This document shows, one piece after another, positions 17,493 through 25,975 of a stretch of 64,000 nucleotides of DNA (position 1 is the stretch's first letter; every line of letters begins with the position of its first letter). Origin of the DNA: Litorimonas sp964425355. GTDB lineage: Bacteria; Pseudomonadota; Alphaproteobacteria; Caulobacterales; Maricaulaceae. A model generated the notes under the pieces. The model saw nothing but the letters and a program-made list of their open reading frames with translations. It searched no databases and was not told the DNA's origin. Both the position numbers and the translations under genes were made by a program. The stretch is from positions 1-64,000 of the forward strand of contig CAYRMO010000002.1 in the NCBI GenBank assembly GCA_964425355.1. The letters run 5' to 3'.

Positions 17493-19313
17493 TTAGCTTT
17501 CCTGGAGCGCGTCTGCTACACCTGACAAGGCGGCAGCAAAAACAGGTGCGCTGAAATTTTCCAGATCTTCGATACGTTCACCAATCCCGATATGATGGAT
17601 CGGCAATTTATATTTATCGGATAAGGCGACAAGCACGCCACCTTTGGCTGTGCCGTCCAGCTTGGTCATAATCAGGCCTGTAATGTCAGCCGTGTCTTTA
17701 AAGGCCTCAGCTTGTACAAGTGCGTTTTGACCAACTGTGGCATCTAGGACCAAAATTGAATGATGCGGTGCTGTCTCATCTTGTTTTTTGATAACCCGAA
17801 TGATCTTGGATAATTCATCCATAAGTTCGGTACGGTTTTGTAAACGACCCGCCGTATCGATCATCAAAATATCATAATCTTCTTCTTTGGCTCGTTTCAT
17901 CGCGTCAAAAACAAGGCCAGCCGCATCGGCATTTTGCTTGGCGCTCATGACGGGCGCATCCGCACGCTCACCCCAAATGGTAAGTTGTTCAACAGCGGCT
18001 GCCCTAAATGTATCGCCTGCGGCAATTAGAATTTTCTTACCTTGATCCCGATATTGTTTGGCGATTTTTCCTAAGGTCGTGGTTTTTCCAGACCCATTTA
18101 CGCCGACGAATAACATGATTTGTGGTTTCGCCATACCAAAGACGATTGGGCGTTCAAGCGGCGTCAATATTTCGGAAATGACATCCGCCAAGGCGATTTT
18201 GACTTCCAGATCCGTAACCTGTTTCGCAAATTTTTCTGCACGAAGCCTGTCTGTGACCTTAGACGCAACGCCATAGCCAAGATCAGACATAACAAGGATA
18301 TCTTCGAGCTCTTCAATGGCCTCTTCATCCAAAGTTCTTTTCGTAAAGGCCGCCCCCATTTGTTCGGACATGCGTGAGGTCGATTTTCGAAGCCCTTTTG
18401 TAATCCGGTTAAAGAAACCGCCTTCTGCCATAGGTTCCGGCTCTTCTTTAAGCGCGGGTAAGCCAGCCTCTTCACGTTTTTTCGTACGCTCAATTTTCGC
18501 AGCCTCTGCAGCTTCGCGTTCAGCGATCTCTCGGGTTGCTTGTTCTTCCGCGATACGGGCCCGGCGATCCGCTTCTTCAGCTTCACGTTTAAGGCGATCG
18601 GCTTCTGCTTGCGCGGCCGCTGCGCGCTCGGCCTCAAGACGCTCAGTTTCTAAGCGTTCTGCTTCCACACGTTCGGCTTCAACTCGCGCCTCTTCTTCGG
18701 CCTTCCGCTTGGCTTCTTCTTCCAGGCGTTCGGCTTCTCTGGCTTTGGCGTCTTCGGCTTGTTTGGCTTTTAGGGCGGCGGCTTCCGCCTCTGATTTTGC
18801 TTTTGCAAGCGCCGCTTTTTCTTCGGCCTTAATACGCGCGGCTTCTTTGGCTTCCGCCTCGCGCCGCGCTTTTTCTTCGGCCTCTCTTTTGGATTTAGCT
18901 TCGGCTTCGCGGCGTTCTGCTTCGGCTTTACGTGCGACCTCTTCTTCGGCGCGAAGACGGGCGTCTTCTTCCGCCTTTGCTTTGGCTTCCTCGGCCTGTT
19001 TTTTCTTCAGGGCTTTTTCTTCTGCGAGCTGTTTGGCCCGTGCGACATCACGCGCTGCTTGAATCTCAGCGAGGCGTTTTTCTTCCGCTTCGCGTTCGGC
19101 AATCTCTTCTTCTGAGAGACCTTGCGCCGCTTCGTCCTGTTTTCGCGCAGAGGCGAGGGCGGCAGCATTAATTGCAGCCATACGGGCGGCCATTTTTTCA
19201 TCAACACGTTGTTGAGCCGCCGCTTTCGCAGCCGCTTCTTCAGCGAGTTTTTCTTCTTTGGACTTAAAGCCTAGCCGGCTTAAAAACCCTTTTTTTTTCT
19301 TTTTTTCAGCCAA
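17493..19313 (-). CDS. ftsY: Signal recognition particle receptor FtsY with long coiled N-terminus
   Basis: GTPase that docks ribosome-SRP complexes at the inner membrane. The C-terminal ~300 residues are a standard NG domain: G1 GVNGSGKTTTLGKIA, DTFRAAAVEQL, IDTAGR, MTKLDGTAKGG and GIGERIEDL. The N-terminal ~300 residues are very rich in Ala, Glu, Lys and Arg in heptad-like order, predicting one long charged helix or coiled coil; most FtsY acidic domains are shorter. The first residues, KKKKKGFLSRLGFKSKEEK, look like the basic lipid-binding helix. The start overlaps the mtaB end by 8 bp. Total length is 606 residues. Confidence 0.97.
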   Translation of the reverse strand: MAEKKKKKGFLSRLGFKSKEEKLAEEAAAKAAAQQRVDEKMAARMAAINAAALASARKQDEAAQGLSEEEIAEREAEEKRLAEIQAARDVARAKQLAEEKALKKKQAEEAKAKAEEDARLRAEEEVARKAEAERREAEAKSKREAEEKARREAEAKEAARIKAEEKAALAKAKSEAEAAALKAKQAEDAKAREAERLEEEAKRKAEEEARVEAERVEAERLETERLEAERAAAAQAEADRLKREAEEADRRARIAEEQATREIAEREAAEAAKIERTKKREEAGLPALKEEPEPMAEGGFFNRITKGLRKSTSRMSEQMGAAFTKRTLDEEAIEELEDILVMSDLGYGVASKVTDRLRAEKFAKQVTDLEVKIALADVISEILTPLERPIVFGMAKPQIMLFVGVNGSGKTTTLGKIAKQYRDQGKKILIAAGDTFRAAAVEQLTIWGERADAPVMSAKQNADAAGLVFDAMKRAKEEDYDILMIDTAGRLQNRTELMDELSKIIRVIKKQDETAPHHSILVLDATVGQNALVQAEAFKDTADITGLIMTKLDGTAKGGVLVALSDKYKLPIHHIGIGERIEDLENFSAPVFAAALSGVADALQES

Positions 19314-20625
19314 TGATCCGTCCCATCAGATAGTCTGCATTTGCGTCGGTAATCTTTACCCGTGCCAAGCTAGCTGCACTGGCGGGATTGTCCACCTTTA
19401 TACGTGAAAAATCCGGGAGACGCCCAAAACCTGTTTCTTCGAATAGGGCGGTATCTTCTGATCCTATACGTGTTTTGAGATGTTGATCTTTTTCGCTCTC
19501 GCCAGCGTCTCTTAAGGCCTTGGCACGTGCTTTTACGATAGTACCGTCAACGGGCGGAATTTTCGCGGCGGGCGTACCAATACGGGCCGAAAAGGGAAAA
19601 ACGTGAAGCCAGGGAATATGAATTTCAGAAATAATCGTCAGAGAGTTTTTGAACATGTCGTCTGTTTCCGTCGGGAAACCAGCGATGATATCCGCGCCAA
19701 ATGTAAAATCCGGACGTGCCGTTTTCAGGCGCTGACACAGATCAATGGCATCTTGTCTTGTATGGCGACGTTTCATGCGTTTCAAAATCATATCATCTCC
19801 TGACTGCAATGAGAGGTGAAGATATGGGCTCATGCGCGGCACAGATGTGAGCATTTCAAATAAGACCTCATCGACTTCCGCAGGGTCTATTGATGACAGC
19901 CTTAAGCGTTTTAACTCAGGGACGAGTTTTAAAATCCGCCTGATCAAATCACCTAAGGGCGGTGTGCCAGGCAGGTCACTTCCCCAACTGGACAGATCAA
20001 CACCCGTTAGGACAACCTCGTTATAGCCCTGTCCAACAAGCGACTTTATAGATCCAACAATTTCGCCGGCTGGAACGCTGCGAGAATTTCCGCGGCCATA
20101 GGGAATGATACAAAAGGTACAGCGGTGATCACAACCATTTTGAACCTGTAAAAAGGCCCGGCTTCGGCTCTGAGATTTAAAAGATGGGGTATTTTCGCTG
20201 CCCATAAATTGCGGGGCGGTTTCTCGCACGCTCATAATATCATTAACGCGTATACGCTCGCTTGGCGCATCAGGCCCAAAGCTCATCGGGTTCATTTTCT
20301 CATGATTGCCAAGGACCTGATCTACCTCTGCCATATTGGCAAACATGGTTGGATCAATCTGAGCTGCACAGCCCGTGACAATGATCTTGGCTTTCGGGTT
20401 TTCGCGGGCCGCTTTTCTAACTTGCCGGCGCGACTCGGCCACCGCATCATTGGTGACGGCACATGTATTGATTATCACAGCTGCGCCTTCACCGGCATCA
20501 CGCGCATTTGCGGCGATCACATCAGATTCGTAAGCGTTTAAACGACATCCCAAGGTCACGACTTTCGCCTGAGCGTTGCGTGTCGCGTTTTGCTGATCTT
20601 CATCTATGTCTATTTTATCCGACAT
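19306..20625 (-). CDS. mtaB: tRNA t6A37 methylthiotransferase
   Basis: Radical-SAM enzyme that converts t6A to ms2t6A at position 37 of certain tRNAs. Order of parts: N-terminal methylthiotransferase domain (VVTLGCRLNAYESD, NTCAVTNDAVAESRRQVRKA, VTGCAAQ, with Cys ligands of the auxiliary cluster), then the radical-SAM cluster CDHRCTFCIIPYGRGNSRS, then a short TRAM-like tail. 439 residues from the ATG at 20625; a start at 20670 is possible but adds a segment without family similarity. Upstream lies the divergent methyltransferase gene, a few tens of bases away. In many relatives mtaB sits between dapF and ftsY; here ftsY follows directly, but dapF is 6.7 kb away. Confidence 0.95.
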   Translation of the reverse strand: MSDKIDIDEDQQNATRNAQAKVVTLGCRLNAYESDVIAANARDAGEGAAVIINTCAVTNDAVAESRRQVRKAARENPKAKIIVTGCAAQIDPTMFANMAEVDQVLGNHEKMNPMSFGPDAPSERIRVNDIMSVRETAPQFMGSENTPSFKSQSRSRAFLQVQNGCDHRCTFCIIPYGRGNSRSVPAGEIVGSIKSLVGQGYNEVVLTGVDLSSWGSDLPGTPPLGDLIRRILKLVPELKRLRLSSIDPAEVDEVLFEMLTSVPRMSPYLHLSLQSGDDMILKRMKRRHTRQDAIDLCQRLKTARPDFTFGADIIAGFPTETDDMFKNSLTIISEIHIPWLHVFPFSARIGTPAAKIPPVDGTIVKARAKALRDAGESEKDQHLKTRIGSEDTALFEETGFGRLPDFSRIKVDNPASAASLARVKITDANADYLMGRIIG

Positions 20626-20675
20626 CGGCGTTAAGTGGTAGCAAAGAGGCCGGGGGTCAAGTATAGGCATCAGAG

Positions 20676-21494
20676 ATGAGACGGCTGATTAAAGCGATAC
20701 TTCCTCTGCAAGCTAGGGTTGCCATAAAGCGATTTGGCTATGGTCTTCATGATTTGATTGACCCGATAAAGGATCAGCGCATACCGCCGCGCCGAGATAC
20801 GTTTATCGGTGGCGGGGACTTTGCGACCGTTGGTGATAGTTTTCGAGACACGCTATTAAGGCATGGACTTACGGACATTACGAAGGTTTTGGATGTCGGA
20901 TGCGGGCAGGGCCGAATGGCTCGACCTTTGATCGAAATTTTGAAATGGGGCAATTATTCGGGCTTTGATATTGATCGCTCCGGCATTGAATGGTGCCAAG
21001 AAAAATATGCAGACATACACAATTTCAAGTTTGAGCATGCGGATGTTTTTAATGCGCGCTACAATGCAGGCGGTCAGGTCCTAGCTAAAGATTATAAATT
21101 TCCTTATGAAACGGACCATTTTGATATGGTCTTTTTGACCTCGGTCTTCACCCATATGTTTGGCGAAGACATTGAAAATTACCTATCCGAAATTGCGCGC
21201 GTTTTAAAGCCGGGCGGTAAGGCACTTATCACATGGTTTTTGTGGGATGATCAGGTCAAATCAAATCCTATCCTTGATTTTTATCATCCTATTGATGAAA
21301 TAAGCCGCACGACACTTCCCGAAAACCCTGAAGCCGCCCTTGCCTTTGAACGGAAGTGGGTGGAAGTGCTTTACCATGACCTGAATTTGGAACTTGAGTC
21401 CGTTGAGTTCGGAGGGTGGCGTGAAGGCGTCACGGATGGTTCAATCCAAGACTTAATTATCGCAAAAAAGATGGACAAGTACTTAGTACATTAA
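20676..21494 (+). CDS. Class I SAM-dependent methyltransferase
   Basis: A 272-residue Rossmann-fold methyltransferase. Motif I is VLDVGCGQGRMARPL, then YSGFDIDRSGIEWCQEKY, motif IV HFDMVFLTSVFTHMFGEDIENYLSEIARVLKPGGKALITWF. Substrate is not evident; the type is common in polysaccharide or small-molecule modification clusters. The N-terminal segment (about 70 residues before motif I) has basic residues and no signal. No clear ribosome site precedes the ATG. It is divergent from mtaB and convergent with a sulfotransferase, and belongs to the segment that separates mtaB from dapF. Confidence 0.87.
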   Translation: MRRLIKAILPLQARVAIKRFGYGLHDLIDPIKDQRIPPRRDTFIGGGDFATVGDSFRDTLLRHGLTDITKVLDVGCGQGRMARPLIEILKWGNYSGFDIDRSGIEWCQEKYADIHNFKFEHADVFNARYNAGGQVLAKDYKFPYETDHFDMVFLTSVFTHMFGEDIENYLSEIARVLKPGGKALITWFLWDDQVKSNPILDFYHPIDEISRTTLPENPEAALAFERKWVEVLYHDLNLELESVEFGGWREGVTDGSIQDLIIAKKMDKYLVH

Positions 21495-21522
21495 ACCAAA
21501 ACCAGTTCTAAAATTTTTTACT

Positions 21523-22320
21523 CTAAAATGACATGGGATCTGACAACCATGAGCTAAGATCGACATCTAATTTCTTTGATAGCTCTAATATCCCAGGCTC
21601 ATAAAACTCCGATAGGAATTTTAGGCTTTTCAGACTTGGCTTTGCATATTTTTTCTTGGGACGTATTAAACTTAATTGTCCAGGATTTGATTTATACCCA
21701 TCTAGGATAAAGCGCCCACATGATATCAACGTAAGTGGCTCGGACGCAAACATATTGGCCGAGAGGAGAAATTGAATATTATTTGGGTCAAACAAGGTTT
21801 CCAGGCGCTGGATTTGTTCCAAATACTGACCGCGGCTAACGAGTCCTTTGGTTCGATCATGTTCTGCCTGGAATCCTATCGCAGGATCGTTATAAATTTC
21901 GACGGCGCTTTTAATACTCTGCATGAAATTTCTATGCTCTAACTTGCTATCATATCGCATTTTCCAATGCGAATAGCAGCGAGAAATTGGATTGCGGAGG
22001 CAAATTATCCATTTCATTGATGGATTATAGTCGTGAATTCGTTTGGCGACTTTTTCTTGATAAAAATAGGCTGGAGAGGCATCAATCCTAATTTTCCCAG
22101 CCGTATTTTTGGGAAAAAAGGGCTTGTATTTATCATTTATATATTTCTGATTTGGAGGCGCTTTAAAAAAATCGTCCTTCAGGAAGATTTTGGTTTCTTT
22201 GGGTTGGCTCAAACATAATTCCGGAATCTTCTCATCCAAAATGCGGTGTAAGTAAGTTGTCCCACCTTTTTGAACGCCACCAATGACGCAATCAACAGTA
22301 TTTAACGAGCTTTTAGCCAA
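21523..22320 (-). CDS. Sulfotransferase family protein
   Basis: A 265-residue PAPS-dependent sulfotransferase homologue. The 5'-phosphosulfate loop is GGVQKGGTTYLHRIL, the 3'-phosphate motif is WIICLRNPISRCYSHW, and a later RGQYLEQIQRLETLF matches the helix seen in heparan/lipid sulfotransferases. Acceptor unknown; a polysaccharide or lipid is plausible. The gene is AT-rich relative to the neighbouring core genes. It diverges from the peroxidase/P450 operon; the 233-base gap 22321-22553 holds both promoters and no supported gene. Confidence 0.88.
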   Translation of the reverse strand: MAKSSLNTVDCVIGGVQKGGTTYLHRILDEKIPELCLSQPKETKIFLKDDFFKAPPNQKYINDKYKPFFPKNTAGKIRIDASPAYFYQEKVAKRIHDYNPSMKWIICLRNPISRCYSHWKMRYDSKLEHRNFMQSIKSAVEIYNDPAIGFQAEHDRTKGLVSRGQYLEQIQRLETLFDPNNIQFLLSANMFASEPLTLISCGRFILDGYKSNPGQLSLIRPKKKYAKPSLKSLKFLSEFYEPGILELSKKLDVDLSSWLSDPMSF

Positions 22321-22553
22321 AATGGGATCCCTGCGCCAAATTCGTCATGATTGATGGTTTACACCTATCTGACCGCCTTTTTAAACGTATTTGGTTTGGT
22401 GTTTCAAGAGGTGCTTATAGAGAAAAGTCTTCGATTTGCAAAAATCAAGAATGTCTGTTATGCAGATGGTGCAATGGGGCGCCTTGCAAAAAATTTTGTA
22501 TATTTATTCACACTTATATTAGTGACTTTCGCCCCTTATATGAAGGAGGGGTT

Positions 22554-23270
22554 ATGTCCAATGTAGCTGGCAAAGCCTATGGCATGAATGTGATTACGCC
22601 AAGTAATCCAAAAATCACATGGATTAATCGGATTTTGTTCATGTTGACCCGATCTATCCCAGCAACATTGAAGGGGCTTTTGGGATTATCCATTATTCAT
22701 TTCGCAAGATGGGTCATTATTAAAAGAGATGAATGGCCGGATTTGGGTCAAGGTCAAAATAAGATCGACAATGACTATGTCTTGTTCATGTCAAATTTCA
22801 ATGGAACCTGGGATCAATATATTGATGCGTTCTCTGATGGTATCCCGTCTGGACTGGATCTCTTATGGTATTCCGCGACGAAATATCCGGGTTCAATTCC
22901 GATAACGCCTTTCAAGCGCTATATCACATATAATCAAGTGTATACAGATTACTATTACAACGCCACGCCGGGTTCGGCGCAGCGTGATATTAAAAGTGCG
23001 ATGTCGGTTTACAATGTCATTAAAAATTTGAAACAGGCACACGCCTCGCAAACACCGGAGGAATTTCAGAAAACTTATCACACCGCATTACAGTCCATTC
23101 AAGGCTGTTTTGGAGAGCCTGGTTATGGGCCAATCGCAAGCCTTGATACCGAGATTGCAGATAGGAACCGGGAGTTGTTTGTCAAACGTGCGGACAGAGC
23201 GGTTTTCGAGCGCGCCAAACAAGAAAGAATTGCTGACGATTATAGAGCTAAAAGAAAGGCGGGTTCCTAA
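22554..23270 (+). CDS. Uncharacterised protein, HFxR / NFNGxW type (first of pair)
   Basis: A 238-residue protein that I cannot name. The ATG at 22554 follows AAGGAGGGG, a strong ribosome site, so the open frame upstream to 22347 is not used. Seen: a hydrophobic stretch (about 36-57), IIHFARWVIIKRDEW, then DYVLFMSNFNGTWDQYIDAF (75-93) and ITPFKRYITYNQVYTDYYYNA. The order HF.R, YL/YV...F-N/D, Y..W, F..Y parallels the next protein, so the two appear to be distant paralogues. Its stop overlaps the next start. It is the first gene of a four-gene operon with a DyP peroxidase and a P450. Confidence 0.75.
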   Translation: MSNVAGKAYGMNVITPSNPKITWINRILFMLTRSIPATLKGLLGLSIIHFARWVIIKRDEWPDLGQGQNKIDNDYVLFMSNFNGTWDQYIDAFSDGIPSGLDLLWYSATKYPGSIPITPFKRYITYNQVYTDYYYNATPGSAQRDIKSAMSVYNVIKNLKQAHASQTPEEFQKTYHTALQSIQGCFGEPGYGPIASLDTEIADRNRELFVKRADRAVFERAKQERIADDYRAKRKAGS

Positions 23271-24325
23271 TGCCAAATTTCGATACGGGTCATTATTTCC
23301 TGACGCTCTTAGTTCCAATCAAAAACGGGACAATGATTGATGATCAAGGTCAAAAACTATCGCACGCAGATCGAGTCCGCGCATTGCTCGCACTTTTGCC
23401 TACTGCTTTGCAGTCTCCTGCGACTGAAAAAATCGGGCTAAACTCTCCGTTTGCGCGAAATCTACAAACCCATTTCTGTCGGATGTTTGTCTTGGACAAT
23501 ATGGTCTATAATGGTCGCACCCAAACCAATGGCATTGTCGGACGTGTCGAAAATATAGATCTTTTAACGCTGGGACATGTCGATACATTGTCGACACCTT
23601 ATCTTGCGATCGGGATTGATTTTGATGCCGTTATGAATGTCGGTGATCCCTTGCCAACTGATTTAACACGAGCCCAACAAGACGCTATTCGAGATGAATA
23701 TGTTCGGTCTATCTGGGCAGAAATGGGAATTGGATTGCGTCAAATTTTTTCAAATTGCGTTGGTTTTGAATCCGTTGAAACAAGTGAAGATTTTGTCAGC
23801 TATATTCAACGTACACAGGTTGAAACGACTATGTCATTCAATGACTACTGGGATAAAACCCCAAATCTGCCTAGTCTTTCCCTAAAGATAGTTGCGTTTT
23901 GTATCGCTCTTCCATTCCTTTTTCTTCTCTTATCATTGATAAATTTGATTTGTGGAGCCAAAGCGATTTGGCCGCTCAGCTATATCATAACCCTTGCCCC
24001 AATTTGGGGCGTCTTGGCGGGCCTATTATTAACCTTGGCAACGCTTTGGTGTGTTTATCGTTATATTTTGGCAAAAGGCATGAAAGCCATGCCGCCTGGA
24101 CAATATGGTGATCTCCCATCGGTCTTAAAATCCTTATATTTGCAACAAATATTTTCTGATTTTGTCGTAAAGAATCAAAGCTCAAACCCGGCGAATTTAT
24201 ACAATAATTTTGAAAAATTTCTGGATCAAAACAAACCTGAAAACCTCGTTGATCCGACGCAACCACCTGGCGTGATTAGTTCTAAAAAGGGATCTAAAAA
24301 AATTAAAAATCGGGTTTTGAGTTAG
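23270..24325 (+). CDS. Uncharacterised membrane protein (second of pair)
   Basis: A 351-residue protein of unknown function. N-terminal soluble part: THFCRMFVLDNMVYNGR (67-83), PYLAIGIDFDAV (110-121), then an EYVRSIW...LRQIF..CVGFE segment and EDFVSYIQRTQVETTMSFNDYW. Two hydrophobic helices follow (about 205-230 and 238-266), then a basic cytoplasmic tail. The N-terminal layout repeats that of the preceding protein, with HF.R, a Y-L-hydrophobic-F-D/N-x motif and an F..YI..(Q)V block. Start ATG shares one base with the previous stop (TAATG). The ribosome site is internal to the previous gene. Confidence 0.75.
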   Translation: MPNFDTGHYFLTLLVPIKNGTMIDDQGQKLSHADRVRALLALLPTALQSPATEKIGLNSPFARNLQTHFCRMFVLDNMVYNGRTQTNGIVGRVENIDLLTLGHVDTLSTPYLAIGIDFDAVMNVGDPLPTDLTRAQQDAIRDEYVRSIWAEMGIGLRQIFSNCVGFESVETSEDFVSYIQRTQVETTMSFNDYWDKTPNLPSLSLKIVAFCIALPFLFLLLSLINLICGAKAIWPLSYIITLAPIWGVLAGLLLTLATLWCVYRYILAKGMKAMPPGQYGDLPSVLKSLYLQQIFSDFVVKNQSSNPANLYNNFEKFLDQNKPENLVDPTQPPGVISSKKGSKKIKNRVLS

Positions 24326-24335
24326 GGCGCATAAA

Positions 24336-25961
24336 ATGACTGTTAGACTAAATTTAAGTGATATTCAGGGAAATGTAACGCGCGCTTATGGACGCTATAG
24401 TTTCCCGTTTGCTCGGTATTTTTTCCTAAATATAAGTGATCCTGTCGCAGGCCGCGCATTTGTCAATGATATCAGAGCACATATTACAACGGCGGAACGC
24501 TGGGATGAAACATCCAAACCAGACGTTACATTAAATATCGGATTTACATTCACCGGTCTTTTGGCGCTTGGGTTACCAACCCGAACCTTAAGAAGCCTAC
24601 CATCCGAATTTATTGAAGGTATGCATGCCAGATCATATATTTTGGGCGATAATGTCGATATTTGGGATCCAATCTGGAAAGAAAACTCTATGACGGGTCC
24701 GGATGCGGTCCATGTCTGGATTTCGATGAATGCGGTAGTCGAAAAAGAAGGCACAGATAAGCCGACGTCAAATTTGGAAAAGAAAACAAAATGGCTTCGG
24801 GATTTATGTAAAAAACATTCAAATAACGTCCGTATTATCAAAAAAAATGGCAAGTCAGGTAAGGCTGAATATCAGTCCGCCAATGCAGTTTTTAGAACCT
24901 TGCCCGGTGGCATAAAAGTTCCATCTCCATTTGAACATTTCGGATTGACAGATGGAATTAGTGACCCGGTTTTTGAGGGTCAGTATAATGATGAAGCCAT
25001 GAAAAATATGGTCATTGGTCGCGGGAAATGGATGAATAAAAAGGATGGCTGGGTTCCCCTCGCGACCGGTGAATTTATACTTGGTCATCCTGATGAAAGT
25101 CAGGAATTACCACCTATCGCAGAACCCCGGACATTAATGCAAAATGGCACATTTATGGTGTTTAGAAAACTCCATGAGAATGTGAAAACATTTGAAGATG
25201 TAATTATTCAAGAAGCGAAGACTTATGCAAAACTTATGGGTGTCAAACTTGATGAAGCAATTGAGACCTTAAAGGCCAAGATGGTAGGACGTTGGACGGA
25301 TGGCGTTCCACTGTCTAGGGTTCCGATATATAATGAATGGCAGAAATTTCGCAAAGATCGCGGCTTTGATCCCACGGATCCGAGTGATTTTCAAAGTGTC
25401 AAAGCCGCATTGGTCAAAGAAGCTCAATATCTAAAATCACCCGAGTCTTCGCGGTTTAAATTCGGTGATGACATGCAGGGCATTAAATGTCCTGTTGGAT
25501 CGCATATAAGGCGCGTGAATACACGAGACTATCTGGATCCAACCAATGACGTCGATGGTGATAATCCAGACGCTACCACGCAGCTCAATAAGCGTCGTCG
25601 TGTTTTACGTCGCGGCTTACCTTATGGACCAACCAAATTAGGTGTGGGCGATGATAATACAGAACAAGGGGTTGCCATGATGATGATTTGCGCAAGCCTT
25701 GAACGCCAGTTTGAATTTATTCAGCAACAATGGATTCAATATAGTCTCGATTTTCGAGCGGGAAATGATACCTGTCCGCTATTGGGTGGGCATGATCAAT
25801 TTAAACGCCATTCGATTCCGTCTGATCCTGATACGGGTAAGCCACCTTTCATCATGAGTAAGCTTAAGACGTTTGTCGAAACAAGAGGCGGTGAATATTT
25901 CTTTATTCCATCTGTTAACGCGCTCCGTCTCATGGGGATGGGAATTGTTGATCCAACATAG
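24336..25961 (+). CDS. DyP-type heme peroxidase
   Basis: A 541-residue protein of the dye-decolorising peroxidase superfamily, long-form branch without a Tat signal. The opening LNLSDIQGNV is the usual DyP N-terminus. The distal GxxDG motif is HFGLTDGISDP, with catalytic Asp206. The proximal heme ligand lies in CPVGSHIRRVNTRD (His390), followed by SLERQFEFIQQQWI. It therefore keeps the residues required for peroxidase chemistry. It sits 10 bases after the second unknown gene and 14 bases before the P450 gene, so the four are one operon. Long-form DyPs act on diverse organic substrates; here the P450 partner hints at a hydroperoxide or lipid substrate. Confidence 0.92.
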   Translation: MTVRLNLSDIQGNVTRAYGRYSFPFARYFFLNISDPVAGRAFVNDIRAHITTAERWDETSKPDVTLNIGFTFTGLLALGLPTRTLRSLPSEFIEGMHARSYILGDNVDIWDPIWKENSMTGPDAVHVWISMNAVVEKEGTDKPTSNLEKKTKWLRDLCKKHSNNVRIIKKNGKSGKAEYQSANAVFRTLPGGIKVPSPFEHFGLTDGISDPVFEGQYNDEAMKNMVIGRGKWMNKKDGWVPLATGEFILGHPDESQELPPIAEPRTLMQNGTFMVFRKLHENVKTFEDVIIQEAKTYAKLMGVKLDEAIETLKAKMVGRWTDGVPLSRVPIYNEWQKFRKDRGFDPTDPSDFQSVKAALVKEAQYLKSPESSRFKFGDDMQGIKCPVGSHIRRVNTRDYLDPTNDVDGDNPDATTQLNKRRRVLRRGLPYGPTKLGVGDDNTEQGVAMMMICASLERQFEFIQQQWIQYSLDFRAGNDTCPLLGGHDQFKRHSIPSDPDTGKPPFIMSKLKTFVETRGGEYFFIPSVNALRLMGMGIVDPT

Positions 25962-25975
25962 GAGTTCATTGTTTC

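Noticed and set aside
18316..19062. A 248-codon plus-strand open frame across ftsY
   Set aside because: It is the antisense shadow of the repetitive Ala/Glu/Lys coding region; it reads as a low-complexity Ser/Ala/Arg product and lies fully inside a certain gene.
22347..22553. N-terminal extension of the first unknown gene in the peroxidase operon
   Set aside because: The open frame continues upstream, but a strong AAGGAGGGG site precedes the ATG at 22554 and the extension shows no conserved feature.
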